Shown here one piece after another: positions 57,801 through 64,000 of a stretch of 64,000 nucleotides of DNA. The first letter of the stretch is position 1; the number at the start of each line of letters is the position of its first letter. Source of the stretch: Congzhengia sp045635085 (GTDB lineage Bacteria; Bacillota; Clostridia; UBA1381; UBA9506). The stretch is from NCBI GenBank assembly GCA_045635085.1, contig JAZRBM010000017.1, positions 58,381 to 122,380 of the forward strand, given 5' to 3'. The translations under genes were made by a program, and so were the position numbers. The notes under the pieces were generated by a model. It searched no databases. It was not told the origin of the DNA and worked only from the letters and a program-made list of their open reading frames with translations.

Positions 57801-58549
57801 CAATCTTAACAGAAATCGCAGGTCGAGTTTCCATTGTTGAGAACAAGAAAAAGCGTGAAATTGTTGTAACAGATGACGAGTCAAAAGAGGCGAGAACATA
57901 CCTTATTCCTTATGGCTCAAGAATCAAGGTTTCTGATGGCGACGAGCTTTCAGTTGGTGATGAGCTCACAGAAGGTTCAATCAATCCTCACGATATCTTA
58001 AGAATTAAGAACGTTACAGCAGTTCAGCAGTATCTGATTAAAGAAGTTCAGAGAGTTTACCGTCTGCAGGGCGTTGATATCAATGACCGCCATATCGAGG
58101 TAATTGTCCGTCAGATGTTAAGAAGGGTTCGTATTGAAGATGGCGGAGATTCAAGATTTATGTCAGGCTCTTTGGTTGACTTAAATGAATTCTTGACAGT
58201 AAATGAAGAACTTGCAGCAGAGGGCAAAACACAGGCAACCTGCACAAGAATTATTCTCGGTATTACAAAGGCAGCTTTAACCACAGACTCATTCTTGTCT
58301 GCAGCATCATTCCAGGAGACTACAAGAGTCTTAACAGAAGCTGCGACAAAGGGTAAGATTGATCCGCTTGTTGGTCTTAAAGAAAACGTTATCATCGGTA
58401 AGCTTATTCCTGCAGGTACAGGTATGACAAAGTACCAGCACACGAGAATTGAAACCGTGAGCGCAGTAGCTGATGAGGAAAACCTAGGTGATGACTTCGT
58501 TGAAAAGAATCTTGACTATATCGGTTCTAACGTAATTCCCGAGGCGTAA
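54812..58549 (+). CDS. rpoC: RNA polymerase subunit beta' (RpoC)
   Basis: Largest subunit with the catalytic metal, 1245 aa if read from TTG 54812. The zinc ribbon CHCGKYKRIRHKGIVCDRCG is near residues 60-80, the active site YNADFDGDQMAVH near residue 450, and the second zinc site CRAKVGICAKCYG near 920. TTG 54812 is preferred because GGAGATGAG lies just before; an in-frame ATG at 54797 lacks a ribosome site but would add five residues. Follows rpoB by 41 bases. Confidence 0.96.
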   Translation: MSENTFDAIKIGIASPDMIRSWSRGEVKKPETINYRTLKPERDGLFCERIFGPTKDWECHCGKYKRIRHKGIVCDRCGVEVTRARVRRERMGHIELAAPVSHIWYFKGIPSRMGLLLDMTPRMLEKVLYFAAYVVTDPGSRTELEKKQILSEQEYREYCEKYGDRFRASMGAEAIKELLSEINLEELSAEIKEELKDATGQKKVRLVKRLEVVESFRISGNDPSWMVLDVIPVIPPDIRPMVQLDGGRFATSDLNDLYRRVINRNNRLKKLLDLGAPEIIVRNEKRMLQEAVDALIDNGRRGRPVTGPGNRALKSLSDMLKGKQGRFRQNLLGKRVDYSGRSVIVVGPELKIYQCGLPKEMAIELFKPFVMKKLVNDGVAHNIKSAKRMVERLKPEVWDVLDEVIKDHPVLLNRAPTLHRLGIQAFEPILVEGRALKLHPLVCTAYNADFDGDQMAVHVPLSPEAQAEARFLMLSANNLLKPQDGRPVTVPTQDMVLGSYYLTLVKPKEVKITDPGDSEIFTKGQIVGYYYSEKGKSLLSENEDLEAQGKRPASYTEEGCFPGEAGEGKTFVSANEANLAYTNGVVGLHAPINVRVTSDDGDSGIIRTTVGRLIFNENVPQDLGFIDRSNPDNKFLLEINFLCGKKQLGQIIDKCIQAHGLTDTAVVLDAIKAMGFKYSTRGAITVSVSDIEVPEKKKELLAEAEAKVDKITKQFNRGLISDEERYQLVIDTWTKTIDDVTDALMENLDQYNPIFMMADSGARGSKNQIRQLAGMRGLMNDTSGKVIEIPIKANFREGLNVIEYFVSSHGARKGLADTALRTADSGYLTRRLVDVSQDVIIREHDCGVVDGIEVSAITEGKEVIESLEDRLAGRYPVENIVNPETGEILATPNDLIDEKLASKIVAAGVKKAKIRSVLTCRAKVGICAKCYGSNLAGGELVPEGEAVGIIAAQSIGEPGTQLTMRTFHTGGVAGDDITQGLPRVEELFEARKPKGLAILTEIAGRVSIVENKKKREIVVTDDESKEARTYLIPYGSRIKVSDGDELSVGDELTEGSINPHDILRIKNVTAVQQYLIKEVQRVYRLQGVDINDRHIEVIVRQMLRRVRIEDGGDSRFMSGSLVDLNEFLTVNEELAAEGKTQATCTRIILGITKAALTTDSFLSAASFQETTRVLTEAATKGKIDPLVGLKENVIIGKLIPAGTGMTKYQHTRIETVSAVADEENLGDDFVEKNLDYIGSNVIPEA

Positions 58550-58567
58550 ACCATTAAAAAAATTGTG

Positions 58568-58596
58568 TTGACAGCATCAATCTTGTGTGTTACAAT
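58568..58596 (+). promoter_or_regulatory. Promoter upstream of the L7Ae-like gene and rpsL
   Basis: TTGACA at 58568-58573, 17-base spacer, TACAAT at 58591-58596, in the rpoC-L7Ae gap; it could boost the str genes independently of rpoBC. Confidence 0.7.
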
Positions 58597-58652
58597 GTAG
58601 ATTGGTGCTGTGGCACTGTATGTTTTGCCAAAGAAAGGAAGGTTGTGCAGCT

Positions 58653-58895
58653 ATGCACCCTGACGCGAGATTGCCCCGTTCATATGTGGGGCTGAAGCAA
58701 TCAACAGAGGCAGTCGCAGACGGACTTGCCCAGAAAGCATATATCGCAAACGATGCAGATGAACATGTAAAAGAACCGTTTTTAAGGCTTTGCGTGGAAA
58801 ACGGTGTGCCTGTTGAGCAGATAGAAACCAAGGCAAAATTAGGCAAAATCTTTGGTATAAATGTTCCTGCTGCTGTTGCGGTAGAATTAAAATAG
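58653..58895 (+). CDS. L7Ae-family kink-turn-binding protein (YbxF/RplGB-like), 80 aa
   Basis: An RNA-binding protein that recognises kink-turns; homologues lie between rpoC and rpsL in Bacillus. The L7Ae fold is seen in VGLKQSTEAVADGLAQKAYIANDADEHVKEPFLRLCVENGVPVEQ and KLGKIFGINVPAA. ATG 58653 follows AAAGGAAGG at about 10 bases. Shadow in-frame starts upstream overlap the promoter. Confidence 0.9.
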   Translation: MHPDARLPRSYVGLKQSTEAVADGLAQKAYIANDADEHVKEPFLRLCVENGVPVEQIETKAKLGKIFGINVPAAVAVELK

Positions 58896-58947
58896 TGTAT
58901 ATATTTTTTAAAATATATAAATATTAGAAGAAGGAGGAAATTATTTC

Positions 58948-59367
58948 ATGCCTACGTTTAACCAGCTTGTGAGAAAAGGTAGAGAAACTTCTGTAAGAAA
59001 GGCAACAGCGCCTGCTCTTTTAAAGACATTAAACACTTTAAAGAAGAAGACTACCGACGCAAACTCACCTCAGAAGAGAGGCGTTTGCACAGCCGTTAAA
59101 ACAATGACACCTAAAAAGCCTAACTCAGCTCTTCGTAAGATGGCCAGAGTTCGTCTTACAAACGGTATCGAAGTTTCTGCGTATATCCCTGGTGAAGGTC
59201 ATAACCTGCAGGAACACAGCGTTGTTTTAATCAGAGGCGGCAGAGTAAAGGATTTACCTGGTGTAAGATACCATATCATCCGTGGTACATTAGATACCGC
59301 AGGTGTTGCTAACCGTAACCAGAGTAGATCAAAATACGGCGCAAAGAAAGCTAAGGCTAAAAAATAA
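58948..59367 (+). CDS. rpsL: 30S ribosomal protein S12
   Basis: Decoding-centre protein of 139 aa, the longer Firmicute form. Signatures are PTFNQLVRKGRE, TPKKPNSALRKMARVRL (the Lys pair where streptomycin resistance arises is the normal type) and PGVRYHIIRGTLD. AAGGAGGAAA precedes the ATG. Confidence 0.98.
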   Translation: MPTFNQLVRKGRETSVRKATAPALLKTLNTLKKKTTDANSPQKRGVCTAVKTMTPKKPNSALRKMARVRLTNGIEVSAYIPGEGHNLQEHSVVLIRGGRVKDLPGVRYHIIRGTLDTAGVANRNQSRSKYGAKKAKAKK

Positions 59368-59502
59368 GCGTCATCAAAAATCACAATAGGTGTCGGTACG
59401 AAACATGAAAATAATTTCTGTTATATAGTACTGCACGACGATGTAATACATCGAGTACCTGTGATATCATTTTAATTAATAATAATGAAGGAGGGAAGAA
59501 AG

Positions 59503-59973
59503 GTGCCAAGAAGAAGTTTTATAGCTAAAAGAGAAGTATTGGCTGACCCGGTTTACAACAGCACAGTTGTTACAAGATTAATCAACAACATCATGCTAGA
59601 CGGTAAAAAAGGTACCGCACAGAAAATCGTGTACGGTGCGTTTGATATCATCAAAGAAAAGACAGGTAAAGAACCTTTAGAAGTATTTAATGAGGCAATG
59701 GCAAACATTATGCCTGTTTTAGAAGTAAAAGCAAGACGTGTCGGCGGTGCAACTTACCAGGTTCCGATTGAAGTTCGCCCTGAAAGAAGACAGACATTAG
59801 GTCTTCGTTGGCTTACAAATTACAGCCGTTTAAGAGGCGAAAGAACAATGAAGGAAAGATTAGCAGGCGAAATTTTAGATGCTATCAACAACACTGGTGC
59901 TTCTGTAAAGAAGAAAGACGATACTCATAAAATGGCTGAAGCTAACAAGGCTTTCGCTCATTACAGATGGTAG
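59503..59973 (+). CDS. rpsG: 30S ribosomal protein S7
   Basis: Head-assembly initiator, the canonical 156 aa from GTG 59503 (VPRRSFIAKREVL). It contains LINNIMLDGKKGTAQKIVYGAFD and GGATYQVPIEVRPERRQTLGLRWL. GGAGGG lies 7 bases before the GTG; an ATG at 59485 is before the ribosome site. Confidence 0.98.
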   Translation: MPRRSFIAKREVLADPVYNSTVVTRLINNIMLDGKKGTAQKIVYGAFDIIKEKTGKEPLEVFNEAMANIMPVLEVKARRVGGATYQVPIEVRPERRQTLGLRWLTNYSRLRGERTMKERLAGEILDAINNTGASVKKKDDTHKMAEANKAFAHYRW

Positions 59974-60053
59974 TTTTTTTACCGTTTACTTTAAGAAATT
60001 ATCTAATTTATCGATAAAAATACTTTATAGTATTTGAGGAAGGAGGAGTTTTG

Positions 60054-62135
60054 GTGGCTAGAGAATATTCTCTCGCAAAAACAAGAAATATCGGTATCAT
60101 GGCACACATTGACGCCGGTAAAACCACCACAACAGAAAGAATATTATTCTATACAGGCCGTACACACAAGCTTGGTGAAACACACGAAGGTGCAGCTACA
60201 ATGGACTGGATGGAACAGGAGCAGGAACGTGGTATTACTATCACATCTGCTGCTACAACATGTCACTGGCTGAACCATAGAATTAATATCATTGATACAC
60301 CAGGACACGTTGACTTCACAGTTGAAGTTGAACGTTCACTTCGTGTACTTGACGGTAGTGTAACTGTATTATGTGCCAAGGGTGGCGTTGAGCCTCAGTC
60401 TGAAACAGTTTGGCGTCAGGCTGATAACTATCGCGTTCCACGTATGGTTTACGTAAATAAAATGGACATCATGGGTGCAGACTTCTATAACGTTGTTGAC
60501 ATGATGAAGACAAGACTTAAGTGTAATGCTGTTCCGATTCAGCTTCCTATCGGTGCTGAGGAAACATTCGTAGGTATCATTGACCTTGTTAAGAGCAAGG
60601 CATATATCTATAATGATGACTTAGGTAAGGATATCTCAGAAGTTGAAATTCCGGATGATATGAAGGAAAAGGCAGCTGAATACAGAGTTGCTTTGGTTGA
60701 GGCTGTTGCTGAAACAGACGAAGCATTGATGGAAAAGTATTTTGAAGAAGGCGATTTACCAATCGACGACATCAAAAAGGCTATCCGTCGTGCTACAATT
60801 GATAACGAAATCGTTCCTGTTCTTTGTGGTACATCATATAAGAACAAGGGTGTTCAGAAGTTATTAGACGCTGTTATTGACTATATGCCTTCTCCATTGG
60901 ACGTACCTGCTATTAAGGGTATTAATCCTGAAACAGAAGAAGAAGTAGAAAGCCCATCATCAGATGACGCTCCATTTGCAGCTTTGGCATTTAAAATCAT
61001 GACTGACCCATTCGTAGGTAAGTTATGCTTCTTCCGTGTATATTCTGGTACGCTATCTGCCGGTTCTAATATTTTAAACTCAACAAAAGATAATAAAGAA
61101 AGAATCGGACGTATCCTTCAGATGCACGCAAACGACAGAAAAGATATTGATATGGTATATTCTGGTGATATTGCTGCAGCTGTTGGTCTTAAAAATACAA
61201 CAACAGGTGATACACTCTGTGATCCTGATCATCCTATTATATTGGAATCAATGGAATTCCCAGAACCGGTTATCCGTGTTGCTATTGAGCCTAAAACAAA
61301 AGAAGGCCAGGAAAAAATGGGTATCGGCCTTGCAAAACTTGCAGAGGAAGATCCAACATTTAAGACATACACAGACGAAGAAACAGGACAGACAATTATC
61401 GCTGGTATGGGTGAGTTGCACTTAGAGGTTATAGTTGACAGACTGCTTCGTGAATTTAAAGTTGAAGCTAATGTTGGTCAGCCTCAGGTTGCATACAAAG
61501 AAGCTATCAGAAAGAGCGTTGAAGTTAACCATAAGTATGCTCGTCAGTCAGGTGGTAAGGGTCAGTATGGTCACGTTGTGATGACACTTGAACCATTAGA
61601 AGCCGGCGGCGGTTACGAATTCGTTAACAAAATCGTCGGTGGTGCTATTCCAAAAGAATACATCCCGGCAGTTGATGCAGGAATCCAGGGTGCAATGCTT
61701 TCTGGTGTACTTGCAGGCTACAACGTTGTTGACGTTCGTGTAACATTAACAGATGGTTCATACCACGAAGTTGACTCATCTGAAATGGCGTTTAAGATTG
61801 CTGCTTCTATGGGCTTTAAAGATGGCTGCAAAAAGGCAGATCCAGTATTAAAAGAGCCTGTTATGCAGGTTGACGTTATCGTTCCTGAGGAATATATGGG
61901 TGACGTTATGGGTGATCTTAACTCACGTCGTGGACAGATTCAGGGCATGGAAGCACGTCCTGGTGCACAGATGATTCACGCATTTGTTCCACTTTCAGAA
62001 ATGTTCGGTTATGCTACAGAACTTCGTTCAAGAACACAGGGCCGTGGTCAGTATACCATGCAGCCAAGTCACTATGAAGAAGTTCCAAAGAGCATTCAGG
62101 AACAGATCATAAACGCTCGTGCTAAAAAAGACTAA
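60054..62135 (+). CDS. fusA: Elongation factor G
   Basis: Translocation GTPase of 693 aa. G1 is AHIDAGKTTTTERILFYTG near residue 16-34, G3 DTPGHVDF and G4 NKMD; domains II-V follow, with the domain IV segment GGKGQYGHV. GTG 60054 is 5 bases after AGGAGGAG; TTG 60051 is possible but too close to the site. No feature suggests a duplicate or fusidic-acid paralogue. Confidence 0.97.
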   Translation: MAREYSLAKTRNIGIMAHIDAGKTTTTERILFYTGRTHKLGETHEGAATMDWMEQEQERGITITSAATTCHWLNHRINIIDTPGHVDFTVEVERSLRVLDGSVTVLCAKGGVEPQSETVWRQADNYRVPRMVYVNKMDIMGADFYNVVDMMKTRLKCNAVPIQLPIGAEETFVGIIDLVKSKAYIYNDDLGKDISEVEIPDDMKEKAAEYRVALVEAVAETDEALMEKYFEEGDLPIDDIKKAIRRATIDNEIVPVLCGTSYKNKGVQKLLDAVIDYMPSPLDVPAIKGINPETEEEVESPSSDDAPFAALAFKIMTDPFVGKLCFFRVYSGTLSAGSNILNSTKDNKERIGRILQMHANDRKDIDMVYSGDIAAAVGLKNTTTGDTLCDPDHPIILESMEFPEPVIRVAIEPKTKEGQEKMGIGLAKLAEEDPTFKTYTDEETGQTIIAGMGELHLEVIVDRLLREFKVEANVGQPQVAYKEAIRKSVEVNHKYARQSGGKGQYGHVVMTLEPLEAGGGYEFVNKIVGGAIPKEYIPAVDAGIQGAMLSGVLAGYNVVDVRVTLTDGSYHEVDSSEMAFKIAASMGFKDGCKKADPVLKEPVMQVDVIVPEEYMGDVMGDLNSRRGQIQGMEARPGAQMIHAFVPLSEMFGYATELRSRTQGRGQYTMQPSHYEEVPKSIQEQIINARAKKD

Positions 62136-62142
62136 TTAACTA

Positions 62143-62171
62143 TTGATTTTTTAGCAAATAAAGTATAAAAT
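62143..62171 (+). promoter_or_regulatory. Candidate promoter of tuf
   Basis: TTGATT at 62143-62148, 17-base spacer, TAAAAT at 62166-62171, in the 100-base fusA-tuf gap. Confidence 0.55.
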
Positions 62172-62235
62172 ATAAACAATAAATAAAAAAATTAAATTTT
62201 TAAAAATGAAAATTTTCAATTAGGAGGAAAACAAA

Positions 62236-63438
62236 ATGGCAAAAGCTAAATTTGAACGTTCAAAGCCACACGTTAACATTGGTACCATTGGTCACGTTGA
62301 CCATGGTAAGACAACATTAACAGCTGCTATCACAAAAGTATTAAGTTTAAGTGGTGCTGCTGACTTCAAAGCATACGACCAGATCGACGGTGCTCCTGAA
62401 GAAAGAGAAAGAGGTATCACAATTTCAACAGCTCACGTTGAATACGAAACAGCAAACAGACACTATGCACACGTTGACTGCCCTGGACACGCTGACTATG
62501 TTAAGAACATGATCACAGGTGCTGCTCAGATGGACGGTGCTATCTTAGTTGTATCTGCTGCTGACGGCCCAATGCCTCAGACAAGAGAACACATTCTTTT
62601 ATCACGTCAGGTTGGCGTTCCTTACATCGTTGTATTCTTGAACAAAGCTGACCAGGTAGACGATCCGGAATTATTAGAATTAGTTGAAATGGAAATCCGT
62701 GACTTGTTAAATGAGTACGAATTCCCAGGTGATGATACACCTATCATCACAGGTTCAGGTCTTGCAGTACTTGAATCTTCATCAACAGATCAGAGTGCTC
62801 CTGAATACGCTCCTATCCTTCAGTTGATGGATGCTGTTGACAGCTTCATTCCTACACCTGAAAGAGCATCTGACTTACCTTTCTTAATGCCTGTCGAAGA
62901 CGTATTCTCAATCACAGGTCGTGGTACAGTTGCTACAGGTAGAGTTGAAAGAGGTACATTAAACCTTAACGATGAAGTTGAAATCACAGGTCTTACAGAC
63001 GAACCAAGAAAAGTTGTTGTAACAGGTATCGAAATGTTCAGAAAGCTTCTTGACAGCGCTGAAGCAGGTGATAACATTGGTGCACTTCTTCGTGGTGTTC
63101 AGAAGAACGAAATCGAAAGAGGACAGGTTTTAGCTAAACCTGGTTCAATCCATCCTCACACAAAGTTTAAGGGCGAAGTTTACGTTCTTAAGAAAGAAGA
63201 AGGTGGCCGTCATAAGCCTTTCTTCTCTAACTACAGACCTCAGTTCTACTTCAGAACAACAGACGTTACAGGTGTTATCCAGTTACCTGCAGGCGTAGAA
63301 ATGTGTATGCCTGGTGATAACGTAACAATCGACGTTGAACTTATCACACCTATCGCTATTGAAGAAGGTCTTCGTTTTGCTATCCGTGAAGGCGGCAGAA
63401 CAGTTGGTTCAGGCGTTGTTTCAGCTATCATTGAATAA
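62236..63438 (+). CDS. tuf: Elongation factor Tu
   Basis: Delivers aminoacyl-tRNA to the ribosome; 400 aa. G1 is GHVDHGKTT near residues 19-27, switch II DCPGHADYVKNMITGAAQMDGAILVV, and NKAD. Switch I has the usual RGITI. TAGGAGGAAAA precedes the ATG. Last gene of the str series, followed by a strong terminator. Confidence 0.98.
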   Translation: MAKAKFERSKPHVNIGTIGHVDHGKTTLTAAITKVLSLSGAADFKAYDQIDGAPEERERGITISTAHVEYETANRHYAHVDCPGHADYVKNMITGAAQMDGAILVVSAADGPMPQTREHILLSRQVGVPYIVVFLNKADQVDDPELLELVEMEIRDLLNEYEFPGDDTPIITGSGLAVLESSSTDQSAPEYAPILQLMDAVDSFIPTPERASDLPFLMPVEDVFSITGRGTVATGRVERGTLNLNDEVEITGLTDEPRKVVVTGIEMFRKLLDSAEAGDNIGALLRGVQKNEIERGQVLAKPGSIHPHTKFKGEVYVLKKEEGGRHKPFFSNYRPQFYFRTTDVTGVIQLPAGVEMCMPGDNVTIDVELITPIAIEEGLRFAIREGGRTVGSGVVSAIIE

Positions 63439-63468
63439 TTTAAGCCTATAACTTAAAACAAATAAACT

Positions 63469-63501
63469 CGGCGTGATCAATAGGATCACGCCGTTTTTTT
63501 T
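63469..63501 (+). terminator. Terminator of tuf
   Basis: CGGCGTGATC / GATCACGCCG with a 5-base loop and eight T residues. Confidence 0.9.
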
Positions 63502-63700
63502 GTTACAAAATGACACGCCCGGCACAGTTGTTTTTGCTACCCCAAAATATAGTGTCAGGCTTTCCTTTAACCCCTACAAAAAGTGCCGAAAAACGTATAT
63601 AAAAACCGAGAAAAAAATAGGATAAATACCAAAATAGCAAGAAAAAACGAGTATTTTATATGTATTTTAATAAAATCGATGAAAATAGGCATAAAATCAC

Positions 63701-63729
63701 TTGCAACAACACAAAAATGCTAGTATACT
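63701..63729 (+). promoter_or_regulatory. Upstream tandem promoter P1 (probable rRNA)
   Basis: TTGCAA at 63701-63706, 17-base spacer, TATACT at 63724-63729. Confidence 0.65.
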
Positions 63730-63799
63730 ATAAAAGTCACTTGCCTGCGGGTCGAGTCAAAAATTTGAAAAAATTTTTTAAAAAAGTTTAAAAAAATGC

Positions 63800-63828
63800 T
63801 TGACACGGAAGCGGATAAGTGCTATAAT
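63800..63828 (+). promoter_or_regulatory. Downstream tandem promoter P2 (probable rRNA)
   Basis: TTGACA at 63800-63805, 17-base spacer, TATAAT at 63823-63828: a perfect consensus, preceded by A/T tracts (63760-63797) that could be an UP element. Confidence 0.85.
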
Positions 63829-64000
63829 AATTTTTGTTCGCGTCACGCGGACGAAGTATACAGAACCTTGAAAAATGAACAGTGCAGGTCTTTTAAGAAA
63901 TTCCTAAGTAATTTTGGATTGAGAGAGTTATCGCTCAAAAGGATAACAACTTCGTTAGCGAAGAAATGAGAGAATTAGATTTTCTTGAATTGTATATTTA

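Larger units (their letters stand above)
63439..64000 (+). other. Promoter/leader region, likely of an rRNA operon beginning past the right edge
   Basis: After the tuf terminator the region is A/T-rich, has two consensus promoters, and continues with a leader containing GAACCTTGAAAAATGAACAGTG (63863 onward in pieces, a spacer motif common next to Firmicute rRNA genes) and GGTCTTTTAAG, which resembles a boxA. The 16S rRNA start motif itself is not reached before 64000. I see no coding sequence. Confidence 0.6.

Noticed and set aside
1..64000. CRISPR arrays, insertion sequences, prophage or integrase genes
   Set aside because: I found no regularly spaced repeats, transposase or integrase motifs, or attachment-site duplications in the window.

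Overview
The window looks like a chromosomal segment of an anaerobic, endospore-forming, Gram-positive member of the Clostridia. The evidence is low G+C sequence, strong Shine-Dalgarno sites, consensus sigma-A promoters, S-layer-homology (SLH) proteins, copper-amine-oxidase-type stalk domains, a complete Rnf complex, NfnAB, a reverse rubrerythrin with PerR, and the spore genes spoIIE, spoVM and a SleB-type hydrolase. The family or genus cannot be fixed from the sequence alone.

Layout. 1-872: 5' part of a sugar-ABC ATPase gene running off the left edge. 1.05-4.75 kb (minus): two SLH proteins and a one-TM protein. 4.8-7.3 kb: AraC-type regulator, a decayed PIG-L deacetylase gene, a class II aldolase gene and tRNA-Thr(GGT). 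7.4-8.7 kb: MFS transporter. 8.9-15.2 kb (plus): rnfCDGEAB followed by a tRNA nucleotidyltransferase. 15.2-18.4 kb (minus): polysaccharide O-acetylation pair (DHHW/AlgJ-like and MBOAT) and a lipoprotein. 18.9-20.3 kb: LysM-G5-M23 envelope peptidase. 20.4-24.2 kb (minus): tsaC-rimI-tsaD-mltG. 24.4-26.1 kb: WG-repeat secreted protein and a 57-aa gene. 26.3-28.5 kb: nfnAB. 28.6-34.5 kb: SRP RNA, dnaX, ybaB, a glycolipid-type glycosyltransferase, darA, holB, ricT and an unknown gene. 34.5-35.8 kb (minus): perR, reverse rubrerythrin, rubredoxin. 35.95-40.6 kb: a seven-gene operon that joins a BY-kinase/CpsB-phosphatase pair to an [FeFe]-hydrogenase-like sensor module (DRTGG, HATPase, H-cluster protein, DRTGG, PHP). 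40.8-43.5 kb: spoIIE, a 48-aa membrane protein and spoVM. 43.5-50.7 kb (all minus): rpmG-secE-nusG-rplK-rplA-rplJ-rplL, ylxM-ffh-rpsP-khpA and a SleB hydrolase. 51.0-63.4 kb (plus): rpoB-rpoC-L7Ae-like-rpsL-rpsG-fusA-tuf. 63.5-64.0 kb: two tandem promoters and the leader of what is probably an rRNA operon starting just past the right edge.

The genes fit a fermentative, ferredoxin-centred metabolism. Rnf exchanges electrons between ferredoxin and NAD with ion pumping, and NfnAB bifurcates between NADH, ferredoxin and NADPH. PerR, reverse rubrerythrin and rubredoxin remove peroxide and oxygen. The H-cluster sensor-like operon would let the cell read hydrogen or redox state and pass it to phosphorylation.

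Most notable points: (1) the operon linking tyrosine phosphorylation to an H-cluster protein that keeps all cluster ligands but has Ala at the proton-transfer Cys; (2) the whole 43.5-50.7 kb block appears inverted relative to the usual rplL-rpoB order; (3) small genes including spoVM and rubredoxin; (4) a decayed PIG-L gene; (5) well-placed operators and RNA leaders (PerR/Fur box, nfn palindrome, L10 and candidate L1 leaders).
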